NCBI RefSeq assembly: GCF_900099905.1
Contig: NZ_FNEE01000028.1
Coordinates: 16,613-80,612 of the forward strand
Direction of reading: 5' to 3'
Length of the DNA stretch: 64,000 bases
Source of the DNA: Mesorhizobium muleiense
GTDB taxonomy: Bacteria > Pseudomonadota > Alphaproteobacteria > Rhizobiales > Rhizobiaceae
A model generated the notes under the pieces. It did not search any database. It was not told the DNA's origin and saw only the letters and a list, made by a program, of their open reading frames with translations. The position numbers and the translations under genes are program-made. The stretch's first letter is position 1. The number at the start of each line of letters is the position of its first letter. This document shows positions 10,234-19,101 of this stretch, one piece after another.

Positions 10234-11328
10234 CTAAAGCCACTTCTTCCATCTGAAGAAGGCGACAAGCCCGAGCGCGACAACGGCCATGAACACCAGC
10301 GCTGCCGGATAGCCGTATTGGGCCTTCAGCTCCGGCATGTTCCATGGCGAGGCTTCGGGATCGAAGTTCATGCCCCACACGCCAGCGAGAAAGGTGAGCG
10401 GGATAAAGATCACCGAGACGATCGTCAGATAGCTGATGACGTCGCTGGTGCGTGCCTGACTCAGCGACAGATGCATCTCGATCAGACCGGTCAGCATGTC
10501 GCGCTGGGTTTCGACCAGTTCGATGAGCCGAAGCGAGTGATCGAGCGTGTCGTTCAGGAAGATCTTGGTCTCGGGCTTGACGTAGGGCACGTCGTTGCGG
10601 ATCAGCGTCGCCAGCGCGTCGCGCATCGGCCAAAGCACCCCCTTCAGCACGTTGGCGTCGCGCCGCAACTCGTGAAGCCGCCGCATCTGGTGCCTGTCCG
10701 CCGCGCGCAGCATCTGGTCCTCGATGCTGTCGACCAAGTCGCCGGCGGTCTCGATCGGCGGGAAATAACTGTCGACAATGGCGTCGATCAGCGCATAGGC
10801 GAGATAGTCGGCGCCGCGTGAGCGCAGCCGGTTGGGCATCGAGCTTTCGATGCGCTTGCGCACGGGATCGAACGGATCGCCTTCGCGCACCTGGAACGTG
10901 ACGACGAAGTTCCTGCCGAAGAAGACCGCGATCTGCTCGTAGCGATGCGCGGTGACGTCGTCGATCATCCTGACGACGACGAAGGCATGGTCCTCGAAGA
11001 AGTCCACCTTCGGCCGCTGGCCGGTGTTGACGACGTCTTCCAGCGCCAGCGGATGCAGGCTGAAAATCCGGCCGATCTCCTCGATCAGCGGGATGTTGGC
11101 GAGACCGGTGCAATCGAGCCAGACGACCGGCCATGCGTTGCAATGAGCATTCAGGTCGTTGATGCTGGCATCTTCGATTGTCTCGAATTTGTCGGGCGAC
11201 ATCAGTGTCAGTCGCAGTTCACTGCGCCGCGCCGCAGGGTCGGCGATCAGTGTGCCTGGTGATGCGCCGATCGGCGGCCGCCGTGCTGTCACCGGCGCCC
11301 GCTTCCTGATCGTCTCGGCCTTTGCCAT
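10234..11328 (-). CDS. CorA-family magnesium/divalent cation transporter
   Basis: 364 residues from the ATG at 11328; the longer open frame upstream is overlap with truB sequence. The large N-terminal domain is cytoplasmic. It is followed by two C-terminal transmembrane helices (ISYLTIVSVIFIPLTFLAG and ALVFMAVVALGLVAFF). The pore signature GMNF follows the first helix (GVWGMNFDPEA), and the C-terminus is basic (RWKKWL) as in CorA/ZntB pentamers. It mediates Mg2+ (or Zn2+/Co2+) movement across the inner membrane. Insertion of corA between truB and rpsO interrupts the usual truB-rpsO adjacency. Confidence 0.9.
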   Translation of the reverse strand: MAKAETIRKRAPVTARRPPIGASPGTLIADPAARRSELRLTLMSPDKFETIEDASINDLNAHCNAWPVVWLDCTGLANIPLIEEIGRIFSLHPLALEDVVNTGQRPKVDFFEDHAFVVVRMIDDVTAHRYEQIAVFFGRNFVVTFQVREGDPFDPVRKRIESSMPNRLRSRGADYLAYALIDAIVDSYFPPIETAGDLVDSIEDQMLRAADRHQMRRLHELRRDANVLKGVLWPMRDALATLIRNDVPYVKPETKIFLNDTLDHSLRLIELVETQRDMLTGLIEMHLSLSQARTSDVISYLTIVSVIFIPLTFLAGVWGMNFDPEASPWNMPELKAQYGYPAALVFMAVVALGLVAFFRWKKWL

Positions 11329-11371
11329 GTGCCCCTCGAATGTACCTCTGATCGAGATTAGACGAGGGGGC

Positions 11372-12334
11372 TCAGCCGGCAAAGACCCGCTTCGGCTTGA
11401 ACATGCCTTGCTCGATGGCGCCGATGGCGACCAGCTTGCCGCGCGCCGTGGCGCAGGCCTCCTCGGCTTCCACCGGCGCGTCGCGGCCACGGATGATGAC
11501 CGGGTTGCCGAGGCGGATTTTTGTTGCCGCGTCGTCGCTGATCGCGATCTGCGGCAGGCAGTCGAGCGCGGCTGACGTGTCGACCAGAAACGCGTCGATG
11601 GCGTCGAAGTCGACCGGCATAGTGGCCGCTGAATCCGAACCCTCATCGGGCTGTTCGCCGAAGCGGGCGGCTTCCAGCTCGGCGATGGTGACGAAGTCTT
11701 CCTGCGTGAACGGCTCGACCTCGATCCGGCGCAGTTGGGCGATGTGACCGAAACAGCCGAGATCGCGGCCCATGTCGCGGGCCAGCGAGCGGACATAGGT
11801 GCCCTTGCCGCATTCGACCTCGAAAATGGTGCTGTCAGCACTGTGCTCGATCAGGTCGAGGCGGCCGATCTCGACTTCCCGCGCCGGAATGTCGACCGTC
11901 GCGCCGTCGCGGGCAAGATCATAGGCGCGCTCGCCTGCGATCTTGATGGCCGAAAATTGCGGCGGCGTCTGCATGATGACGCCGGTGTATTTCGGCATCA
12001 GCAAAAGCACATCGGCTTCAGCCGGACGCTGGTCGGAGCTTTTCGTCACCGGCCCTTCGAGGTCATCGGTCGAACGCTCCTCACCCCAGGCAACCGTGAA
12101 GCGGTAAACCTTGGCGCCATCCTGGACATAGGGGACGGTCTTGGTCGCTTCGCCGAGCGCGATCGGCAGCATGCCGGAAGCGAGCGGGTCGAGCGTGCCG
12201 GCATGGCCGGCCTTTTCCGCCTGGAACAGCCATTTGATCTTGGAGACGGCTTCGGTCGAACCCATGCCGACGGGTTTGTCCAGCACCAGCCAGCCGGAGA
12301 TCGGCCGACCCGTCTTCTTGCCGCGACGCGCCAC
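11372..12334 (-). CDS. truB: tRNA pseudouridine(55) synthase TruB
   Basis: 320 residues. The catalytic aspartate is D49 in HAGTLDPLASGMLP; the N-terminal GWLVLDKPVGMGST is the family signature. TruB isomerises U55 to pseudouridine in the T-loop of tRNAs. The start codon overlaps the rbfA stop at 12334, so the two are translationally coupled at the end of the rimP-nusA-ylxR-infB-rbfA-truB operon. The C-terminus (about residues 240 on) holds the small PUA-like domain of TruB. Confidence 0.95.
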   Translation of the reverse strand: MARRGKKTGRPISGWLVLDKPVGMGSTEAVSKIKWLFQAEKAGHAGTLDPLASGMLPIALGEATKTVPYVQDGAKVYRFTVAWGEERSTDDLEGPVTKSSDQRPAEADVLLLMPKYTGVIMQTPPQFSAIKIAGERAYDLARDGATVDIPAREVEIGRLDLIEHSADSTIFEVECGKGTYVRSLARDMGRDLGCFGHIAQLRRIEVEPFTQEDFVTIAELEAARFGEQPDEGSDSAATMPVDFDAIDAFLVDTSAALDCLPQIAISDDAATKIRLGNPVIIRGRDAPVEAEEACATARGKLVAIGAIEQGMFKPKRVFAG

Positions 12335-12771
12335 TATTTTTCGTCCTTGTCGTTGTCTTTGTTCTGGTCGCCGATCTGGGCGTCTGGGCCGAGATCGCGC
12401 GCCACTTCGGGCGAGTGCAACAATTCGTTGATCTTCTGGAAATTGTCGTAGCTGGTGTCGAGCCGGAAGCGGAATTCCGGCATGTACTTCATCTGCCGGA
12501 GCGCGCCGGAAACGCGGCCGCGCACGAATTTCGCATGCTTGTTGAGCGCCTCGACCACCGCATCGGCATCACTGGCGCCAAGCGGCGAGACGAAAGCGGT
12601 GGCGATCTTCAGATCGGGCGACATGCGCACCTCCGAGACCGAAACCACCGAATTCTCGATCAGCGGATCGAGGATCTCGCCACGTTGCAAGATTTCCGAC
12701 AGCGCATGCCGCACCTGCTCGCCGACGCGAAGCATGCGCTGGGATGGACCTGACGTGGTTGAACGGGGCAT
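12334..12771 (-). CDS. rbfA: Ribosome-binding factor A
   Basis: 145 residues. The N-terminal SQRMLRVGEQVRHALSEIL and the central VSVSEVRMSPDLKIATAFVSPLG are the conserved KH-type fold of RbfA. It binds free 30S subunits near helix 1 of 16S rRNA and assists late maturation and cold adaptation. The C-terminus (DQNKDNDKDEK) is a charged tail. It sits between infB and truB, and its stop overlaps the truB start. Confidence 0.94.
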   Translation of the reverse strand: MPRSTTSGPSQRMLRVGEQVRHALSEILQRGEILDPLIENSVVSVSEVRMSPDLKIATAFVSPLGASDADAVVEALNKHAKFVRGRVSGALRQMKYMPEFRFRLDTSYDNFQKINELLHSPEVARDLGPDAQIGDQNKDNDKDEK

Positions 12772-12835
12772 TTTTCTCTATCCTGAAATCGTGAGGCACG
12801 GGATGGGACCGCGCCGCATGTCTCATATGCTTTAA

Positions 12836-12935
12836 AGCCTGATCCATCCCGATAGAAATCGGGATGGATCAGGCTCTATTTTTTGTTGACCATGATCTTC
12901 TCCGAAAACCGGATACCACTTTTCGGGATCATGGT
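12836..12935. repeat. Two palindromic elements between infB and rbfA
   Basis: 12836-12875 is a perfect hairpin with 18-bp arms (AGCCTGATCCATCCCGAT and its complement) and a 4-nt loop; a T-run follows only on the plus strand. 12889-12935 is ACCATGATC...GATCATGGT enclosing CCGAAAACCGG and CCACTTTTCGGG, the widespread rhizobial palindromic repeat. Both lie inside the minus-strand operon, in the 226-bp infB-rbfA gap. Confidence 0.7.
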
Positions 12936-12997
12936 TTAGGCGGCAGCCTTTCGACCACCGCCCGGTCTGTAAATGCTCGAACTCAAGTTGCTCGAAC

Positions 12998-15565
12998 TCA
13001 GAGCGTCCTGGTCACCATCTCGACGCGGAAGCACTCGATGACGTCGCCGACGCGCATGTCTTCGTAGTTCTGGAACGCCATGCCGCATTCCTGGCCACCC
13101 GGAACCTCTGCAACTTCGTCCTTGAAGCGCTTCAGCGTCTTCAGCGTGCCTTCGTGGATGACGACGTTGTCGCGGATCAGGCGAACGCCCGCACCGCGCT
13201 CGACCTTGCCTTCGGTGACACGGCAGCCGGCGATCTTGCCGACCTTGGTGATGTCGAAGATCTCAAGGATCTCGGCATTGCCAATGAAGGTCTCGCGACG
13301 CTCCGGCGACAGCAGGCCGGACAGCGCCGCCTTCACGTCATCCACAAGGTTGTAGATGATCGAGTAGTAGCGGATCTCGATGCCTGCAGCCGCGGCCGCC
13401 GCACGCGCCTGCACATTGGCGCGAACGTTGAAGCCGATGATTGCGGCGCCCGAGGTTTCCGCCAGCGAGACATCGCTTTCGGTGATGCCGCCGGCGCCCG
13501 CATGAACGATGCGCGCACGCACCTCGTCGGTGCCGAGCTTGTCCAGCGCCGCGCTGATCGCCTCGATCGAGCCCTGCACGTCGCCCTTGATGACCAGCGG
13601 GAATTCCTTCAGCCCGCTCGTCTGCAGTTGCGACATCATCTGTTCGAGCGAACCACGCTGGCCGGCATGCTTGGCCACCGCCTTCTCACGCGCCAGACGC
13701 TGGCGATATTCGGTGATCTCGCGGGCGCGGGCCTCGTTGTTGACGACGGCGAAGCGGTCGCCGGCCTGCGGGGTTCCCTGCAGTCCGAGCACTTCCACGG
13801 GCATCGCCGGCGGCGCTTCCTTGATCTGCCCGCCGCGGTCGTTGACCAGCGCGCGCACCCGGCCCCATTCGTTACCGGCAACAAGGATGTCACCAGGCAT
13901 CAGCGTGCCGGTCTGGACCAGCACCGTGGCGACGGGGCCGCGGCCCTTGTCGAGCTGGGCTTCGATGACGACGCCCTCGGCGGTGCGGTCCGGATTGGCC
14001 TTCAGGTCGAGGATTTCGGCCTGCAGCAGGATCGCTTCGAGTAGCTTGTCGAGATTGGTGCCCTTGGTCGCCGACACTTCGACGTCCAGCACCTCGCCGC
14101 CCATCGATTCGACGAAGACTTCGTGGCGCAGCAGTTCCGAGCGCACCTTCTGCGGGTCGGCGTCATGCTTGTCGATCTTGTTGATCGCCACAATGATCGG
14201 AACGCCGGCCGCCTTGGCATGGCTGATCGATTCGATCGTCTGCGGCATCACGCTGTCGTCGGCCGCCACTACCAGGATGGCGATGTCGGTCGCCTGAGCG
14301 CCACGGGCGCGCATCGCCGTGAAGGCGGCGTGGCCAGGCGTGTCGATGAAGGTGATCTTGTTACCGTTCTTCTCGACCTGATAGGCGCCGATATGCTGGG
14401 TGATGCCGCCGGCCTCGCCGGACACAACATTGGCATTGCGGATGGCATCGAGCAGCGACGTCTTGCCGTGATCGACATGGCCCATGATGGTCACCACCGG
14501 CGGACGCGGCTCGAGATCCTCGGGACGATCGGCGATGTTGAAGAGGCCTTCCTCGATGTCGGACTCGGCGACGCGGCGAACCGTGTGGCCGAATTCGGTA
14601 GCGACCAGTTCGGCCGTGTCGGCGTCGATGACGTCGCCCGGCTTCAGGATCTGGCCCTGTTTCATGAAGAATTTGACCACATCGACGGCGCGCTCGGACA
14701 TGCGCTGAGCCAGTTCCTGGATGGTGATGGTTTCGGGAAGTATCACTTCGCGCATGACTTTCTCGCGCGGTTCGTTATGCAGCGCGCGCTTGAATTTCTC
14801 CTGGCGCCGACGCATCGACGACAGCGAACGCGCACGCGCATCCTCATCGGAAAGTGCGGCATTCAGCGTCAGCTTGCCGCGGCGGCGATCTTCCTCGCCC
14901 TTGGTCGGCTTGGCCGGACGCGCCACTTCCGGCGTGACCGGACGGCGCACCGGGGCGCCGGCGCCGGTCCGCTTCGGCTTGATGTCCTCGTCGTCGACTG
15001 TCGCCAGTTCGGCGGTCAGCGGCGCGCGGCGGCGCGCCTCTTCCTCGGCACGCCGGCGGGACTCGGCCTCGGCCTGCAGCCGGGCTTCTTCCTCGGCTTG
15101 GCGGCGCGCGGATTCCTCGCGCTCGCGACGGCGGCGCTCTTCATCCTCGGCGCGGCGCTTGGCCTCGTCGATGGCGCGCTGTCGATCCTCGACGTCGCGC
15201 ACCTTCGAACCCTCAAGAGCCCGGCGGCGCGCCTCCATTTCATCGCGCGACAATTGGTTCAGCACCATGCCGCCGCGTTCGACCGGCGGCGGAGGCGGCG
15301 GCGCCTTGGGCGCTTCCTGCACAACCGGCGCTGCCGCGACCGGTGGCTTCGGCGTGAGGACGGACACAGGGGCAGCAGCCGGCTCCGGCTTGTCACCGGG
15401 CAGCGAGAACTTGCGCTTCTTGGTCTCGACCACGACCGCCTTGGTGCGGCCATGCGAGAAGCTCTGGCGCACGGTGCCCTGTTCCGTACCGGGGCGCTTC
15501 AGCGTCAAAGTCTTCTTCGGCGTAACACTCAACGTCTTGTCGTCGCCCGATTTCGTATCGCTCAT
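12998..15565 (-). CDS. infB: Translation initiation factor IF-2
   Basis: 855 residues. A long charged N-terminal region holds an Arg/Glu-rich coiled-coil segment (about residues 110-190). It is followed by the G domain with GHVDHGKTS, DTPGHAAF and NKIDK motifs (G1, G3, G4), then EF-Tu-like domain II and the C-terminal fMet-tRNA-binding domains. IF-2 is the GTPase that brings initiator tRNA to the 30S subunit. The ATG overlaps the stop of the upstream YlxR-like gene by 4 bp (ATGA), so translation is coupled. The charged region makes it longer than minimal IF-2 but normal for Rhizobiales. Confidence 0.97.
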   Translation of the reverse strand: MSDTKSGDDKTLSVTPKKTLTLKRPGTEQGTVRQSFSHGRTKAVVVETKKRKFSLPGDKPEPAAAPVSVLTPKPPVAAAPVVQEAPKAPPPPPPVERGGMVLNQLSRDEMEARRRALEGSKVRDVEDRQRAIDEAKRRAEDEERRRREREESARRQAEEEARLQAEAESRRRAEEEARRRAPLTAELATVDDEDIKPKRTGAGAPVRRPVTPEVARPAKPTKGEEDRRRGKLTLNAALSDEDARARSLSSMRRRQEKFKRALHNEPREKVMREVILPETITIQELAQRMSERAVDVVKFFMKQGQILKPGDVIDADTAELVATEFGHTVRRVAESDIEEGLFNIADRPEDLEPRPPVVTIMGHVDHGKTSLLDAIRNANVVSGEAGGITQHIGAYQVEKNGNKITFIDTPGHAAFTAMRARGAQATDIAILVVAADDSVMPQTIESISHAKAAGVPIIVAINKIDKHDADPQKVRSELLRHEVFVESMGGEVLDVEVSATKGTNLDKLLEAILLQAEILDLKANPDRTAEGVVIEAQLDKGRGPVATVLVQTGTLMPGDILVAGNEWGRVRALVNDRGGQIKEAPPAMPVEVLGLQGTPQAGDRFAVVNNEARAREITEYRQRLAREKAVAKHAGQRGSLEQMMSQLQTSGLKEFPLVIKGDVQGSIEAISAALDKLGTDEVRARIVHAGAGGITESDVSLAETSGAAIIGFNVRANVQARAAAAAAGIEIRYYSIIYNLVDDVKAALSGLLSPERRETFIGNAEILEIFDITKVGKIAGCRVTEGKVERGAGVRLIRDNVVIHEGTLKTLKRFKDEVAEVPGGQECGMAFQNYEDMRVGDVIECFRVEMVTRTL

Positions 15566-16221
15566 TCCATATCCTCTGCGGCATCATCTTCGTCAGCAAC
15601 GGCCGCAAGCATTGCCAGATCGTCCGGGGAACCGCCCCGATACCGGTCGAGCGCAACCATGCGCTTCTGGACCGCCCTGCCCGCGTCTCCCGCGAGAACG
15701 GCAGCATGTATCACATTTGTACCCCCCAATGCCAAGCTCAACTCGGCCTCGGAGAAAAGTTTGTAGGCAAGGATGGCGGGGCCACCGAGGTGGACGGTTG
15801 CCCGTCGCGCCTGGCTGATCTTGCGGACGCCGTCATCTGACGCCTCGGTCGCATGCAACACGAAAAGCGCCAGCCCGCCACGCACCGCGCTCTCAACCTT
15901 GGTGGCGCCGAGCGCGATCGCGCCTGCCTTGCGGGCAAGACCGAGCATGCCCAGAGCGTATCTGGAAAGCAGCCCGTCGACCATGTCGCCGAGGTCGGTC
16001 GGCACGGTCACCTGCGCCTTGAAGGCGCGAGCGAACAGGTTTTTCGCTGCCGCCTTGTCGATATGTAGGCGGTCGGCAGTCACCCAGCAACCGCGTCCGG
16101 GCAGGTTTTTCTTGATATCCGGAACGACGGCCGAATCCGGGCCGACGACGAAACGGATCAGTTCATCCGGTTCGGCCTGTTTGCGCGTGACGATGCAAGT
16201 GCGATCGTTCATCTCGTCCAA
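15562..16221 (-). CDS. YlxR-L7Ae fusion RNA-binding protein
   Basis: 219 residues with two modules. Residues about 5-80 are a YlxR/DUF448 domain (RTCIVTRKQAEPDELIRFVV, then LPGRGCWVTADR). Residues about 88-190 resemble the L7Ae/YlxQ fold (GMLGLARKAGAIALGATKVE). In Firmicutes these are separate genes (ylxR, ylxQ) in the same nusA-infB operon; the fusion is common in alphaproteobacteria. The nucleic-acid-binding fold is clear, the exact cellular role is not. It lies between nusA (29-bp gap) and infB (4-bp overlap). Confidence 0.85.
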   Translation of the reverse strand: MDEMNDRTCIVTRKQAEPDELIRFVVGPDSAVVPDIKKNLPGRGCWVTADRLHIDKAAAKNLFARAFKAQVTVPTDLGDMVDGLLSRYALGMLGLARKAGAIALGATKVESAVRGGLALFVLHATEASDDGVRKISQARRATVHLGGPAILAYKLFSEAELSLALGGTNVIHAAVLAGDAGRAVQKRMVALDRYRGGSPDDLAMLAAVADEDDAAEDME

Positions 16222-16250
16222 GGGCGGCTTGTGTGCGATGCGGTTTCACC

Positions 16251-17846
16251 TCACGCACCAACGGCTTCGTCAGCCGGCACGTCTTCGGCTGCAAGCTCGT
16301 CTTCGGTGATCCAGCCGGCCTTGAGGCGGGCAGCCAGAACCATCTGTTCAGCATCGGCCCGCGACACGCCGTGATTGGCGAGCACGCCCGGGAATACCTT
16401 CGTCTCGCCGTCCTTGCGTTCCTTCCAACCGGTCAGATCATCGGCCGCATAGCCGGCGAAATCCTCGATCGTCTTCACGCCGTCCTCGCCGAGCGTCACC
16501 ATCATGGCGGTGGTCACGCCTGGAATCTCACGCAACTCGTCCTTGACGCCGAGCGCCTTGCGCTTCTCGTCATGCTCGGCTTCGATCTTCTCCAGATATT
16601 CGCGGGCGCGGGCCTGGATTTCCGAGGCGGTGTCCTCGTCGAAGCCATCGATCGACGCGATCTCGTCGGCATCGACATAGGCGACTTCCTCGACGCTGGT
16701 GAAGCCTTCGGAGGCGAGCACCTGGCCGACCATCTCGTCGACGTTGAGCGCATCCATGAACAGCGCCGAGCGTTCGACGAACTCCTTCTGGCGGCGCTCG
16801 CTCTCTTCCTGTTCGGTCAGGATGTCGATGTCCCAGCCGGTGAGCTGCGAGGCGAGCCGGACGTTCTGGCCGCGGCGGCCGATGGCCAGCGACAGCTGGT
16901 CGTCCGGCACCACGACCTCGATGCGTTCGGCGTCCTCATCGAGCACGACCTTGGCGACTTCCGCCGGCTGCAGCGCGTTGACGATGAAGGAAGCGGCCGA
17001 AGGCGACCACGGAATGATGTCGATCTTCTCGCCCTGCAATTCGCCGACCACCGCCTGAACGCGGCTGCCGCGCATGCCGACGCAGGCGCCAACCGGATCG
17101 ATGGAACTGTCACGCGAGATGACGGCGATCTTGGCGCGCGAACCTGGATCGCGGGCGACCGACTTGATCTCGATGATGCCGTCGTAGATCTCCGGCACTT
17201 CCATGGTGAACAGCTTCGCCATGAACTGCGGATGGGTGCGAGACAGGAATATCTGCGGACCGCGCTGCTCGCGGCGCACGTCATAGACATAGGCGCGGAC
17301 GCGATCGCCATATTTGTAATTTTCGCGCGGGATCAGCTCGTCGCGACGGATGATCGCCTCACCGCGGCCGAGATCGACGATGACGTTGCCGTATTCGACG
17401 CGTTTGACAGTACCGTTGACGATCTCGCCGATACGGTCCTTGTACTCGTCGTACTGGCGGTCACGCTCGGCCTCGCGCACCTTCTGCACGATGACCTGCT
17501 TGGCCGACTGGGCGGCGATGCGGCCGAAATCCATCGGCGGCAGCTGTTCGGCAATGAAGTCGCCGAGCTGGGCGTCGGGATTGCGCTCACGCGCCGAGGA
17601 TATGGCGATCTGCGTCGCATAATCGTCGACCTTCTCGACCACTTCCATCAGCCGCTGCAGCTTCATCTCGCCGGTATTCGGATTGATGTCGGCACGGATG
17701 TTGGTTTCCTGGCCATAGCGCGAGCGCGCCGCCTTCTGGATCGCATCGGCCATGGCGGCGATGACGATCGACTTGTCGATCGACTTCTCACGCGCGACCG
17801 CATCGGCGATCTGCAGCAGTTCAAGCCTGTTGGCGCTTACAACCAT
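16251..17846 (-). CDS. nusA: Transcription termination/antitermination factor NusA
   Basis: 531 residues from the ATG at 17846 (VSANRLELLQIADAVAREK). The order is: N-terminal RNA-polymerase-binding domain, S1 domain (IGEIVNGTVKRVEYGNVIVD), KH1 and KH2 (DPVGACVGMRGSRVQAVV; AIGRRGQNVRLASQLTGWDI), then two acidic helix-hairpin-helix repeats at the C-terminus as in proteobacterial NusA. It modulates pausing, intrinsic termination and rRNA antitermination. It is second in the rimP operon. In E. coli NusA regulates its own operon, which is relevant to the hairpin upstream of rimP. Confidence 0.97.
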   Translation of the reverse strand: MVVSANRLELLQIADAVAREKSIDKSIVIAAMADAIQKAARSRYGQETNIRADINPNTGEMKLQRLMEVVEKVDDYATQIAISSARERNPDAQLGDFIAEQLPPMDFGRIAAQSAKQVIVQKVREAERDRQYDEYKDRIGEIVNGTVKRVEYGNVIVDLGRGEAIIRRDELIPRENYKYGDRVRAYVYDVRREQRGPQIFLSRTHPQFMAKLFTMEVPEIYDGIIEIKSVARDPGSRAKIAVISRDSSIDPVGACVGMRGSRVQAVVGELQGEKIDIIPWSPSAASFIVNALQPAEVAKVVLDEDAERIEVVVPDDQLSLAIGRRGQNVRLASQLTGWDIDILTEQEESERRQKEFVERSALFMDALNVDEMVGQVLASEGFTSVEEVAYVDADEIASIDGFDEDTASEIQARAREYLEKIEAEHDEKRKALGVKDELREIPGVTTAMMVTLGEDGVKTIEDFAGYAADDLTGWKERKDGETKVFPGVLANHGVSRADAEQMVLAARLKAGWITEDELAAEDVPADEAVGA

Positions 17847-17894
17847 CTCTTTTCTCCCGAGCCTGTTGCCGTGGCTTTGCGCCCGGCAGCCCAA

Positions 17895-18539
17895 TCACAT
17901 TTCCTGTTCGGTTTCATCTTCTACGCCCGCTTCCACGCCCTCTGGCGCGTCTTCGGGCTCGCCGCGGCGCTTCTTGGCTTCCTTGCGCGCCCTGTTGTCC
18001 TTCGACAGTGCGTCGCGGATAAGGTCGTCGGTCAGGATCAGCCGTGCTTCGGCAATCGCATCGTAGGGCACACGCACCGTCGGCTGTTCGCCATAGGCCG
18101 CCTTGTCGCGCTCGATCAGCACGCCGTCCGCGTCGCTCTCGGCGATCTTGCCCTTGAAGCGCTTGCGGTCGGCGACGAGGACCGAGGTTTCCATCTTCAC
18201 CAGATGACCCGTCCAGGTCGCGAAATCCGACTTGCGGACCAGCGGCCGGTCGATTCCCGGCGACGACACTTCGAGATGATACGCCTTTTCGATCGGATCA
18301 TCGACATCGAGCGCCGGCGACACCGCCCGGCTGACCTCTTCGCAATCCTCGACGGTCATGGTGCCGTCCTCGCGTTCGGCCATGATCTGCAGCGTCAGCC
18401 CGTTCTGGCCCGTCAGATGCACCCTGACAAGGCGGAATCCAATGGCACGCAGAACCGGCTGCACGATCAGCGCGATGCGTGCATCGATGCCGCTTTCGCG
18501 GATGATGCGGTCGTCGCTGTCGGGTACCGTTGCCGTCAT
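17895..18539 (-). CDS. rimP: Ribosome maturation factor RimP
   Basis: 214 residues from the ATG at 18539; the longer open frame would read through the leader hairpin and promoter. The conserved core includes RIALIVQPVLRAIGFRLVRV, DCEEVSRAVSPALDVDDPI and LEVSSPGIDRPL. RimP binds 30S precursors and is needed for S5/S12 incorporation and 16S maturation. The C-terminal 45 residues are acidic and charged. It is the first gene of the rimP-nusA-ylxR-infB-rbfA-truB operon. Confidence 0.95.
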   Translation of the reverse strand: MTATVPDSDDRIIRESGIDARIALIVQPVLRAIGFRLVRVHLTGQNGLTLQIMAEREDGTMTVEDCEEVSRAVSPALDVDDPIEKAYHLEVSSPGIDRPLVRKSDFATWTGHLVKMETSVLVADRKRFKGKIAESDADGVLIERDKAAYGEQPTVRVPYDAIAEARLILTDDLIRDALSKDNRARKEAKKRRGEPEDAPEGVEAGVEDETEQEM

Positions 18540-18582
18540 TCTATTCCTGTCGCTTCGTCGGCGGCCGGAAGGTAACAAAAAA

Positions 18583-18607
18583 GAGCGGGACCGGGTGGAC
18601 CCACTCT
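18583..18607 (-). terminator. Terminator-like hairpin in the rimP leader (candidate attenuator)
   Basis: On the minus strand AGAGTGGG pairs with CCCGCTCT (one G-U wobble) around a short loop, followed at once by TTTTTTG. It lies between the promoter at 18637-18665 and the rimP ATG, about 25 nt after the expected transcription start. The placement fits premature termination control of the operon; that role is inferred. Confidence 0.6.
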
Positions 18608-18636
18608 TCGCCATACCGACCAAGAATTTGAGCCTG

Positions 18637-18665
18637 ATATAGACGATCGCAGCCGTCGTTTCAAG
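18637..18665 (-). promoter_or_regulatory. Promoter of the rimP-nusA-infB operon
   Basis: On the minus strand CTTGAA (18660-18665), 17-nt spacer, CTATAT (18637-18642). This is a near-perfect match to the alphaproteobacterial housekeeping promoter CTTGAC-N17-CTATAT. Transcription would start about 90 bp upstream of the rimP ATG. Confidence 0.75.
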
Positions 18666-18860
18666 TCCGCATGCAGTCCGTGTCGGTAAGCAGATGAATT
18701 GTCCGCTTGCAGGGTGGGCGAAACTGTCGGGGGCGGCAGCGTTGCACAGGGTGCATGGCGGCCATGCGCCAACGTCCCTGTGATATCAGGCGGTACACGC
18801 CTATCTATGTTGCGTTGCACAAAATCAATCACTCATTGCAGCAGGCGAAAGGGCATAATC
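18666..18860. other. Intergenic region upstream of the 54-aa gene
   Basis: With the rimP leader, this completes a 321-bp gene-free stretch (18540-18860) between divergent genes. No convincing promoter was found for the plus-strand gene. The only structures seen are an inverted pair around CATGGCGGCCATG and a GTTGCAC direct repeat. Confidence 0.4.
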
Positions 18861-19025
18861 ATGACCAACCGCAAGGTTTTCTCGGCTATCGGCGATTTCT
18901 TCACCGTGTTCGGCAGCGCTGTCGCCGCTTCGCACGCCGTCGAAGCCGGCCGCAAGCCGCGCGCACGCGATCTGCGCAATCTCGGCATGGATCCGGCCGC
19001 CTTCAACAAGATCGGCCGCGTCTAA
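18861..19025 (+). CDS. Conserved small protein of unknown function
   Basis: 54 residues from the ATG at 18861, preceded by GCGAAAGGG seven bases away. It begins MTNRKVFSAIGDFFTVFGSA and ends DLRNLGMDPAAFNKIGRV. The first half is a hydrophobic/amphipathic helix rich in Phe and Ala. The second half is basic, then an L-x-x-L-G-x-D-x-x-x-F motif. It resembles small uncharacterised proteins I associate with Rhizobiales, an impression from memory rather than a search. It stands alone, divergent from rimP and convergent with trmB, with a terminator after it. The longer upstream in-frame start at 18699 lacks any conserved character and is rejected. Confidence 0.65.
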   Translation: MTNRKVFSAIGDFFTVFGSAVAASHAVEAGRKPRARDLRNLGMDPAAFNKIGRV

Positions 19026-19040
19026 GTCCGGCGACGCAGG

Positions 19041-19095
19041 GACGAGGACATCTCTGGTCCTCGTCGACGTCAAAGCGCGCCTAGGCGCGCTTTGA
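19041..19095. terminator. Double hairpin between the small-protein gene and trmB
   Basis: GACGAGGAC/GTCCTCGTC with a short loop (19041-19065) is followed by CAAAGCGCGCC/GGCGCGCTTTG (19072-19095), a perfect 24-bp palindrome. They lie between convergent genes and probably stop transcription from both sides, though neither has a long T-run. Confidence 0.55.
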
Positions 19096-19101
19096 ATAGG
19101 A

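Noticed and set aside
12836..12875. Terminator ending infB transcription before rbfA
   Set aside because: The T-run follows the hairpin only on the plus strand, while the operon is read on the minus strand, and rbfA and truB depend on read-through.
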